Assembly (NCBI GenBank): GCA_023333565.1
Contig: JAJKFH010002906.1
Location: 4,046,501-4,110,500 of the forward strand
Direction of reading: 5' to 3'
Origin: Puffinus mauretanicus
Lineage: Eukaryota; Chordata; Aves; Procellariiformes; Procellariidae
DNA length: 64,000 bases
A program made the translations under genes and the position numbers. Of the stretch, positions 1-8,038 are shown piece after piece (position 1 is the first letter of the stretch; each line of letters starts with the position of its first letter). The notes under the pieces were generated by a model that was not told the origin of the DNA, did not search any database, and saw nothing but the letters and a program-made list of their open reading frames with translations.

Positions 1-256
1 TGGGGTGCTTCTGCCACTCATTCCCGGGCAGGCTCACTTCGGCCTCCAATACAGTTAACTCTTGGGATCCCCCTGTCACTCCAGAAATACAAATGGGTTC
101 TGCCCCTTTATAGTTTGATGGCATCAGGGTACACTGTGCACCGGTGTCTACTAGAGCTTTATACTCCTGTGGGTCTGATGTGCCAGGCCATCGAATCCAC
201 ACAGTCCAGTAAACCCGGTTGTCCCTTTCCTCCACCTGGCTGGAGGCAGGGCCCCT
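1..256 (-). CDS. pro: Retroviral aspartic protease, N-terminal part (start of pro-pol, cut by window edge)
   Basis: Directly after the amber stop of gag (257-259) the same minus-strand frame stays open to the window edge. It carries the retroviral protease signature LVDTGAQCTLMP, with the catalytic Asp-Thr-Gly encoded at 140-148. The protease cleaves the Gag and Pol polyproteins during particle maturation. Having no initiation codon of its own and no frame change fits expression as a Gag-Pro-Pol fusion by stop-codon suppression, as in gammaretroviruses and MuERV-L; this is inferred from layout only. The flap and C-terminal parts of the enzyme, reverse transcriptase and integrase lie outside the window. 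Confidence 0.85.
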
Positions 257-2248
257 CTAGTTCTGGGCATAGTATCCATCTCTCACTTCGTGCAAACGTG
301 AGTCAAGAATTTCTTCATTGTAATTACAATCCAAAGTAAGATCAGCCCTTCTACTCTGTCTGGGGAACTGCTCACTGGAAACTGGACCGTCGTGAGACAG
401 GTTTTTCCTGACAACTGGAGCAGCATTTTTCCTGGGAGAACCCCCTTGTGTGATTGTTTTTCCTTGCAACTCACGTACACGTGCCTCTAGGATGAAGGTA
501 GGTTTTCCATCCCACTGCCTCATGTCCTCTCCGTGGTCACGCAGGTAAAACCACAGGGTGCCCCGTGGTGTATACTTTCTATATCCTCTCTCTTGAGGAG
601 AAAAACGCTGACTCCTAATGGCTGAGATACTGGTCCGTATAGGTGGAGAATAGGACATATCCTCTTTGAATTGCTGGAACTCCCGGGACAGTTTCTCCAC
701 AGCCGAGACAAGGGAGGAGGAGATAGTTTCTTCAAAATCCCGAAGTCTGCTAACCACCTCATCCACCGTTGGTGCTTCTTCCTCTTTCCAGGACAGTACG
801 GCCAACGAACTGGCATACGATGCTGGTGCGCTCCGTACCAACTTCCGCCACACGGGTCGGGTGCACTGGACGTCATCTGGATCTTTGGGTGTTTGGTTGT
901 TGTCCAGGTCACTATAAACCACCTCTAGCACGCCTAGTTCTCTCAGGTACTGGATACCTTTCTCCATAGTGGTCCATTTGCCTAGGCGATATATAACATC
1001 TTCCTCGAAGGGATACCTTTCCTTCACGCCTGACAGCAGTCGCCTCCAGAGGCTGAGGACCTGTGTCCCTTTTCCAATTGCTTTGTCAATACCTGCTTCC
1101 CTAGCAAGGGATCCCAGCCGTTTGGCCTCCTTCCCCTCTAATTCCAGGCTACTGGCCCCATTATCCCAGCATCGGAGCAGCCAGGTGACAATATGCTCGC
1201 CTGGACGACGGCCGAAATCTTTCCGCATATCTCGCAACTCATTCAGGGTTAAGGATCGGGTGGTTTCCGTCTCGTTTATGAGTTCTTCCTCTTCCTCCTC
1301 CCCTCCTCGTGATGGCCCTGCTTTTCCATCATCCCTTTCTAAACGCCCCGACTTCCGCTTCCAAGATTTCTTCTTCTGTACAGGGGCGACAGATACCAGC
1401 GACGGTTGGTCCTCTGGTTCAGCTGTAGTACCCGTCGTGAGGGTTTGGGTAGCTGCAGTGCCTGTCGCGGGGGTTGGAGTAATTGTAGTGACTGTTGTCG
1501 GGGTTTGAGTGGCTGCAGTGCTTGTCGCACTGGTTGGAGTAACTGCAGTGACTGTTGGCGGGGTCTGAGTAGCCATAGTGGTTGTTGTGGGGGTTGAAGT
1601 AGCCACGGTGCCTGTCGCAGGGGTTTGAGTAGCCACAGTGGTTGTCATGCGGGTTGAAGTAGCTACAGTGCCTGTCATGGGGGTTTGAGTAGTCACCGTG
1701 TCTGTTGCTGGGGTTGATCTCTGGACAGTATTCCTGAATAGTTGTTTAACTCTAAACAAGGCCTGAACCACATTCAGAAGACATAGCAATATGAACATGC
1801 TCGCTTGAACATCCCAAGGATATTCAAAATTCTCGGGGAATATCGTGGACATCTTCATGAAGAGGATAGAAGAAAAAGGAGTTTCTGAAGATATGGAAGG
1901 GAAGGTGAACAAGTGAGAGAAAGTGTCCCATCCTGTCTCCCCACTAAATTCATCCTCTGAGGTGAAGATGTAAGAAGTGTAATTATTAATAGTTTCCAAA
2001 AGATAGCTCCCGAAGAACAGGAATGATGGCAGTGCTGAGTATAGGCTCGTGACCAATAATTTTATCATAACATAAAACCAGATCACACAGTATAGCAAAG
2101 CAATGACGTTAACCCATTTCCCAGAGATGATCAACCCCACATACAAACTGATAATCAGCAGTATAGACAGCCAGTAAGGTGCTATATACCACAACTCCAA
2201 AAACAGATCCAAAAACTCTGAGAGCAAATAAATAAACATTGTGAACAT
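257..2248 (-). CDS. gag: Retroviral Gag-like polyprotein with N-terminal membrane segments and Thr-rich repeats
   Basis: This frame is 663 residues long. The start codon at 2248 lies 86 bases past the primer binding site, and an in-frame TAG sits three codons upstream of it, which bounds the start. Residues about 20-42, 46-70 and 72-84 are strongly hydrophobic, and a fourth hydrophobic stretch lies at about 150-165. Residues 179-278 are ten consecutive 10-residue Thr-rich units (motifs such as TPATGTVATS). A basic then Glu-rich linker follows (about 291-322). Residues 331-445 and 461-530 read as a helical capsid-like region (RSLTLNELRDMRKDFG, PFEEDVIYRLGKW). A conserved-looking segment near 562-598 contains LRDHGEDMRQWDGKPT. 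No CCHC zinc knuckle is visible. The frame ends in an amber codon followed by protease in the same frame. Gag builds the particle core; an N-terminal membrane domain in place of a myristoylated matrix is unusual. Retroviral identity is firm from context; the fine domain limits are inferred. Confidence 0.85.
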   Translation of the reverse strand: MFTMFIYLLSEFLDLFLELWYIAPYWLSILLIISLYVGLIISGKWVNVIALLYCVIWFYVMIKLLVTSLYSALPSFLFFGSYLLETINNYTSYIFTSEDEFSGETGWDTFSHLFTFPSISSETPFSSILFMKMSTIFPENFEYPWDVQASMFILLCLLNVVQALFRVKQLFRNTVQRSTPATDTVTTQTPMTGTVATSTRMTTTVATQTPATGTVATSTPTTTTMATQTPPTVTAVTPTSATSTAATQTPTTVTTITPTPATGTAATQTLTTGTTAEPEDQPSLVSVAPVQKKKSWKRKSGRLERDDGKAGPSRGGEEEEEELINETETTRSLTLNELRDMRKDFGRRPGEHIVTWLLRCWDNGASSLELEGKEAKRLGSLAREAGIDKAIGKGTQVLSLWRRLLSGVKERYPFEEDVIYRLGKWTTMEKGIQYLRELGVLEVVYSDLDNNQTPKDPDDVQCTRPVWRKLVRSAPASYASSLAVLSWKEEEAPTVDEVVSRLRDFEETISSSLVSAVEKLSREFQQFKEDMSYSPPIRTSISAIRSQRFSPQERGYRKYTPRGTLWFYLRDHGEDMRQWDGKPTFILEARVRELQGKTITQGGSPRKNAAPVVRKNLSHDGPVSSEQFPRQSRRADLTLDCNYNEEILDSRLHEVRDGYYAQN
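1415..1714 (-). repeat. Ten-unit, 30 bp tandem repeat inside gag
   Basis: Ten consecutive 30-base units, read on the minus strand from 1714, each encode 10 residues of the pattern T-P-x-T-x-T-x-x-T-Q/S/P. Units are imperfect but keep the frame exactly, so the array is a coding minisatellite. The protein is almost entirely Thr, Ala, Val, Pro, Gln and Ser, a composition typical of extended or O-glycosylated linkers. Copy number probably varies between element copies. Confidence 0.88.
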
Positions 2249-2334
2249 CGAGTACTAAACTGATATAATGAATGCTTATAACAAATTTGTTTTAACCTGT
2301 TCGGGTCAGATGTGTCGTTATCTCAACCCTTCGA

Positions 2335-2352
2335 GCCCCACGTTGGGCGCCA
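2335..2352 (-). other. Retroviral primer binding site, tRNA-Lys1,2 type
   Basis: On the minus strand the 18 bases TGGCGCCCAACGTGGGGC lie 8 bases downstream of the LTR. They match the established primer binding site for the 3' end of tRNA-Lys1,2, as used by Mason-Pfizer-type betaretroviruses. Position and perfect match together make this firm. It fixes the LTR boundary and the direction of the provirus. Confidence 0.93.
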
Positions 2353-2360
2353 AAAAGGAC

Positions 2361-2875
2361 TGTCGTGAAGAACCCAGGTAGTTAGAATACCACGTAGTTG
2401 CTTCACTACTTTCTCACCCTCTGTAGCGGGACGGGGAGAGAATCGAAGGGTAAGAGGAGAGGTAAAACTGTGGGCTGAGATAAAGATAGTTTAATAGAAC
2501 AGAAAAGAGAAAATAATAATAATAATGATAGAATATACAAAATGAGTGATGCACAATGCAATTGCTCACCACCCGCGCTGACCGATAACCAAGTAGCGAT
2601 CGCTACTTCCTGGATCACGCCTACCGTTCATATACTGAGCATGACGTCACATGGTATGGAATACCCCATTAGCCAGCTGGGCTGGTTGTCCTGATTATGT
2701 TCCCTCCCATCTTGTGTACCTAGCTCAGTCAGTAGGCACGGGAGCCGTCCTTGGACTAGGAGGGCACTTAGCAACAACTGAAAACATCAGTGTGTTATCA
2801 ACATTCTCCTCATACTAAATCCAAAACACAGCATTAGGAAGAAATTTAACTCCCCATTCCAGTCAAACCAGGACA
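2361..2875 (-). repeat. 5' LTR of the minus-strand endogenous retrovirus
   Basis: On the minus strand the LTR opens with TGTCCTGGTTTGAC and closes with TTCACGACA, giving the usual TG...CA ends. Only 8 bases separate its inner end from the primer binding site. Visible signals in transcription order are a perfect CRE-type palindrome TGACGTCA (2642-2649), a TATA-like TATATGAA (2627-2634), an 18 bp perfect palindrome (2591-2608), an AT-rich ATT-repeat tract (about 2511-2528) and an ATTAAA poly(A) signal (2490-2495). By eye it is clearly related to the LTRs at 3488-3950 and 32433-32960. The other LTR of this provirus is outside the window, so insertion age cannot be estimated from LTR divergence. 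Confidence 0.9.
2591..2608. promoter_or_regulatory. 18 bp perfect palindrome near the predicted LTR transcription start
   Basis: AAGTAGCGATCGCTACTT equals its own reverse complement. It lies just downstream of the TATA-like box, where transcription would begin. The same palindrome is intact at 3712-3729 and has one mismatch at 32667-32684. It could be a factor-binding site, or it could form a hairpin at the 5' end of the RNA. Confidence 0.6.
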
Positions 2876-3487
2876 CAGCTGTGCTCTTTTATCCTGAGAA
2901 AATGTGGATCTCAGACCTGGATGGATTGCTGCAATAGGTACTGTAAGAAGAGCATGCTAGGAAGTTGGGAACTACTGCTCCACGTAGCAGGGAGCTACCC
3001 CAGTTATCTGATCAACTGCAACTGCCTGTTCAACACCTTCCTCAAGGTTGGTTCCTGGCACAGTTAATTGCCTCTATATAAGAATCTGGATAACTCTGAA
3101 ATGGTACTTGAGTCTCATTTTAGGTGCCTGTGAATTTATGCTTTATGTCTGGGAGCCTGGTTCAGTATCCAAATTAGCCAGTGAACATGTTACAGTTTTG
3201 CTTAATTGTTTGTTTTCTGTTTTCCTTCATGTCCCTGTGTATGGACAAGGATTAACACCCTGAAGAGGTGTTTGGGGGAAAAATGTAATTTTGTACTCAG
3301 TGACATCAGCATTCCATTTTTAATTTGACATCAGACACATGCCAGGTCATAACAAGAACAATGGAGGAATCCCACAGAATCATCCTGTAAGTTACAGCTC
3401 TCCTGCTACAGTGTGGTCAGCAGATTGCAACACTGGTCTATTATCCATGTAAGTTTTCCAAGCCATGCAAAAGTTCAGCTGTGTGAC
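2876..3487. other. Spacer between two LTRs, no gene seen
   Basis: AT-rich sequence separating the provirus LTR from the opposite-facing solo LTR. The only open frame, 71 codons at 3048-3263, has no recognisable domain. No further repeat is evident. The probable left target-duplication copy of the next LTR (GTGAC) lies at 3483-3487. Confidence 0.5.
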
Positions 3488-3950
3488 TGGTTTTGGCTGG
3501 GATTTCATCCTAGTGCTGTGTTTTGGATTTAGTATAAGAAGAATGTTGATAACACACTGATGTTTTCAGTTGTTGCTAAGTACCCTGTTAGTCAAGGACT
3601 CTTCAGAGGCTGGGAGGGAGCACAGCCAGGACAGCTGGCCCAGCTGACCAACGGGGCATTCCATACCATATGATGTCATGCTCAGTATATAAATAAGAGG
3701 TGTGGTCCAGGAAGTAGCGATCGCTACTTGGTTATCGGTCAGCAGGTGGTGAGCAATTGCATTGTGCATCACTGATTTTGTATATTCTATTATTATTATT
3801 ATTATTTCTTTTTCTGTTCTATTAAACTGTCTTTATCTCAATCCACAAATTTCACTTTTTTTTCCCAATTCACCCCCCCATCCCACTGCGGGGGTGGAGT
3901 GAGCGAGGGGCTGCGTGGTGTTTAGCTGCCTGCTGGGTTAAACCATAACA
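3488..3950 (+). repeat. Solo LTR of the same retrovirus family, plus orientation
   Basis: Sequence from TGGTTTTGGCTGG to GGGTTAAACCATAACA is homologous by eye to the LTR at 2361-2875 read in reverse. It contains a CRE-like TGATGTCA (3671-3678), a good TATA box TATATAAATA (3686-3695), the 18 bp palindrome (3712-3729), an ATT repeat (3788-3806) and ATTAAA (3821-3826). GTGAC occurs at 3483-3487 and again at 3951-3955, a likely 5 bp target duplication, although the usual TGTCC start is altered so the left edge is uncertain by a few bases. No retroviral coding sequence adjoins it. It probably arose by recombination between two LTRs of a former provirus. Confidence 0.85.
3686..3695 (+). promoter_or_regulatory. 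TATA box of the solo LTR
   Basis: TATATAAATA lies about 26 bases upstream of the 18 bp palindrome and about 130 bases upstream of the ATTAAA poly(A) signal. This is the expected U3/R arrangement of a retroviral LTR promoter. The corresponding sites in the two minus-strand LTRs read TATATGAA, a weaker match. Confidence 0.6.
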
Positions 3951-6900
3951 GTGACTTACATATGGGATCAAATTCATTTTTTCAGTGCTGGCCTGGTGGA
4001 TGCTAAAGGATAAAGATATGACCAGATGATTTTGCAGTCATTATAGGCACTTGCACATCTCTTCCTCCATTTTTTTATATGGGGAAAGATAAAGATTCTT
4101 TTTTTTAAAATTAACTTCTTAAAGATGTGATGAAGTAATTGAAAAAAGAGTAAGATAGGATATGTATGGTCCCCACTGAGTATATTTTATATACAGGTTG
4201 GAAACAATTAGGCTTTTTAACAGTTTCTAAATATGCTAAGAAATTCCTCAGAATCTGCTGCCAGTTTGTTGACTACAACCACTTCGCCAAACATACAGAC
4301 AAATGGATAGGCTTTGTAATGCTTCAAGAAGCATTTCATGATGATTCCCACCAAGAATGGGAAAAAGAATCATATTTGAAATAGTTTAACATTTTGTGGT
4401 TTCATTCTGCTTCTCACAGTTCTGGCAGCATCATGAAGGAAAAAGTTTCTTGACTGTGCCCTTGTCTATCAGTCTTGACTCTCTTGTCTATCCATTGAAC
4501 TTTGAATGGTTTCCTCTATTGTGTTTTAATCAGAGTATGCACAAAGAACATAGTTGCTTCCTCTCTTCACTCATCCTTCATGTTATCTTCTTTTTGCCTC
4601 CTGTACATGGTTTCTTAAGATGAAGGCTGTGATATTTAGTGAACAACCTCACTCTTTTGCTGACAGACAGATCAGACTTGCTGCAATCTTCCCAAATGCA
4701 CTGCTTCTTCATTTGTATGCACCACAGCCATCCCTTTCTCTGCAGACTAGATCAATCTCAGTATTAGGGAGATTATATTGCTGTCAGTAAGCCTTCAGCT
4801 TTTTCCTCACATTGCTGTAGCACAAGGCTGCATATTGAAGACTAGATGAGCTTGACATTTCATTTCACCCATTCAATATAAGGAATTTTGCTTGAAGAAA
4901 ATGTGATTCCGATAGAACATTATGTAGTTATTTGAAACAGTCCCTCTTCTTCGTGATCTAGTAAAAGACAAAGGTTCTCCTTAAGCATAGGTGTCATCAC
5001 CCAAGAACTCATGTAATGTTTAGCCAAAATCAACCTGCAAATGTTATAAAGTCCTGTGGGCAACATTTGGTAAAGAAATGGAAAAAATGGGGAAACAGAG
5101 TCAAGTTTTTTTAGTTCTCATCCTAGCTATGACTCACTCTATGAGTGTGGCTTAATCTGTCACAAAATGTTTCTTTCTCTTCACCTCTAAAAGTGGTGAG
5201 AACCTTGTAAGCTTTTTATTGATTTTTGATGAAAGCTTGCCAAACATTTTGAGATCGATGATGTTTTAAAAAATAAAAACCTAAATAAACTTACCTGATT
5301 TGTCTTCCCATAAATACTTCCAGCTTTGAGTACTCTGCTGCATAACATTTGGAATAGATGATAGAAAACACAAATTTTAAAAGAAACTTCAGATTTTTTT
5401 TTTTTTCCAAAATAAAACTCACATTTATTCAAGAGCAGTGTAGCTCAGTGGCTTAGTAATGGCTTAGTGATTGCTGAATTTTTTTTGTTTTCTCTAATGT
5501 AAATCTTCCACCCCCGAAAAAAAAAAAAAATCTAATCATTAGTAGTCTTAGCTATGTATTTAGGTAAAAAAAAACAAGCAAAAAATAGAGGAAGAGCAAT
5601 GAGAAGATTTGCAGAAGGTAATATATAGCCTGGATGATCTCCAGTATGGTTAAAAAAGAATCCAGGATGTGATCAGAAGTGAGAGCACCAATTGATTTAT
5701 GGATATTCACTCTATAAGGCAAGATTCTTCCATCTTTCACTTTCTTACAGCATTCCTAATGCCTTAATTTGCTCACTTGGCTTTACCATTATGTTATTTT
5801 TTTGAAAAGTAGAAGAAAACGTGATACACCTAAAGCCTCTCAGAGCATTTCTGGCTGCATGTCTTGCAATTGTATGTAATCTTTGTTTATGTAAGTGGCA
5901 CAATTGCTGCTTTCAATGTGCCTATTGAAATTCTGGTAAGAATTGCCAAAGTGGATTGCAGATCCAGGATCTGGCACTAAATTTTGCATGCTCACTCTGG
6001 GTGACTGTGCATGGATATGAAATACATCCAGAAATGGGGGGTAAATCATGGTCGCCTGTGGACTGGGGATAGTAACAGTACAGTTAGAATTGTCCTACAA
6101 GTCAGAGGATGCCAACATGATGTTAATGAAAGATGGTGACGGACAGAGTGCTAGCCATATGTTGCTGTTTGGCGGCTTGCTTCTTTGTATTGTGATTAGC
6201 ATTATTAAATGTCCATATGTTTCTCATCAGGAGTATTACTAGGGAGAGGGAGCATATATCTCCATTAAGATTCATGGTGAGGAATATTATCTTTTATTTT
6301 GGGGTGGGGTGGTTTTTTTTTCCTGTTTTTTTTTTTCCTTCTCTCTCCTTGCTTTTTCATTCTCTGTTTCTCAACTTCTGTTAGTCCTGTCTCCTCCCCC
6401 CAGCACTTCCTTCTCTAAAAAAATTCTTCAGCCCTTTGGATATGCCTCCTATTTCTTGTTGATTTGTGTAAGGGCAACATCTTTGTAATGGTTGATGGTG
6501 AAATTCATTGCCAAAGGTTATAACTGAGGCCACAGAAATATGTGCGCCAGATGTCTGACCTCCAGAGCACCTGTCCTGTGAAGGGTTTGGGGTTTTATTG
6601 CTTTGTTTTGCAGCAATAGAAAGATTTTAATTTGTGAAGAAAGTGCTAAAAGAAATGGGAAAATTTAATCCTATCTTCTCCACGGGAATTGCTGGCAAAT
6701 ATAAATGGGAGTAGAGCCCTGTGATAACAAGAAAATTGCCATGTTTCTGTGACTCTGTCCACATCTGAGCATGAAATATGCAACGAAGCAGAGCAGTAAC
6801 CACCAAGGAGGTTCAGGGACAGCTCTGGGAAGGCTGCTTTAGCACATGAAGACAAAGTGGAGGCTGTTCCTTTTGGCACAGCTGCAGGCCAAAGTGGTCA

Positions 6901-7961
6901 CAGTAGTAAACCCCAAACCATATTTACGAGCACAAAGCAAGAAACATGTTTAAGTGGAGACCGGGCTGGGTCACCAGAGAGATAAGCTCTCTTCCCATGC
7001 TCTTGGTCTCACCTGCTGGGTCACCCTAGGCAAGGCACAGCACTTCCCTGCACTTCTCTTCCTATTGACTGCAGGTAATAAGATTATCTTTAGGAATACT
7101 TGCAGAATTATGTGATTTCTAATTATAGAAAGCTGCATATTTGTTATTATTTGTGAAATTATCTTCAGTTTACACATGCAAATAACTCTGCTTGCTCTTC
7201 CACTGTTTTTCCCTCAATATTTACGATATATAACTAGATTAAATACTCCAGTCAGCTAATGAAAGGGGAAAAAACTGAAGCTGTAGACATTAGGAAACAC
7301 AGTTTGTGAGGAAATTTTGGAAAAGTTTGGTTTCTGTGCCAGCCTTTGCTTTTTTGCTTGTTTTTATAGATTAAAATTTGATCTAAGAACAGCTGACTGG
7401 GCACTAGGTATTTATTTTTCAATTACACACACCTATTTCCTTGAAGATAGAACTGCTCATTCAACAGCTTGCGCTTGCCGTTTCTCATTTTTCCCAGCAA
7501 GAGATTCAGAAATCTTTCAACACAGTCATATGTCTTCCAAATCTGCAGCACTTTGCAAGAGCCCGGTTTGACTGCCAGGGATTTGAAATGACTTCTCGAT
7601 TCACAGCCCTGAGCTGGAATGTCGGAGATTCTAAGCTGGGATTTGCTCTTTAGATTGATGATTATAACTGGCTGGAGGAAGCTGGGGAAATCTGACCAGT
7701 CGTTGTCTGAATTTAATTACTTCCATGTGCTGAACTCTGACAGTTAAAGGAGTTTATTGAAGATTTTTTTTATATATATTGACATTATGACCCATGATAA
7801 TAAAGCTACTCTTAGCAGATAGAAAAAGATGTCAGAAAGAAAGCAAAACATGAATTTAAAGGAATAATAGCAAGTTAAGACCACCTCTGAGTTAACGTGT
7901 TGCATAGGTCTGACTGTCTGAATAATGGGAGAGCATTGGTTATTTTCCACAGTACACATAA
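3951..7961. other. AT-rich non-coding stretch
   Basis: No gene or classified repeat could be recognised. Open frames are all under 90 codons and lack any known motif. There are several T- or A-homopolymer runs (for example 5396-5406 and 5517-5530) and a T/C-rich stretch near 6310-6350. It could be intergenic or intronic. Confidence 0.5.
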
Positions 7962-8038
7962 AATCATAGAATCAGTAAGGTTGGAAAAGACCTTTAAGAT
8001 CATCGAGTCCAACCATCAACCCAACACACCATGCCCAC

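Larger units (their letters stand above)
1..2875 (-). mobile_element. Endogenous retrovirus, 5' part (LTR, PBS, gag, start of pro); truncated by window edge
   Basis: Reading the minus strand from 2875 down, the order is LTR, primer binding site, a short untranslated leader, a 663-residue gag-like frame, an amber stop, and an aspartic protease frame that leaves the window at position 1. This is the standard order of a retroviral provirus. The rest of pol, any env and the 3' LTR must lie to the left. The related solo LTR at 32433-32960 has a 5 bp target duplication, and gag and pro share one frame across a stop codon; both traits fit ERV-L-like elements. The primer binding site is of the lysine type, which is more usual for betaretrovirus/ERV-K-like elements, so I leave the class open. 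The coding part shows no frameshift within the window, suggesting a fairly young copy. Confidence 0.92.

Noticed and set aside
969..1508. 179-codon plus-strand open frame opposite gag
   Set aside because: Antisense shadow of the gag frame, with Ser/Val-rich text produced by the reverse of the Thr-repeat region.
1415..1714. Possible CRISPR-like array
   Set aside because: Units are contiguous 30 bp coding repeats without spacers, inside a retroviral gene of a vertebrate genome.
2335..2352. Possible tRNA-Lys gene fragment
   Set aside because: Only 18 bases match, placed exactly 8 bases from an LTR end. This is a primer binding site, and no cloverleaf surrounds it.
2361..3950. The two LTRs at 2361-2875 and 3488-3950 as the two ends of one provirus
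   Set aside because: They face opposite directions, have no retroviral coding sequence between them, and the second has its own likely target duplication.
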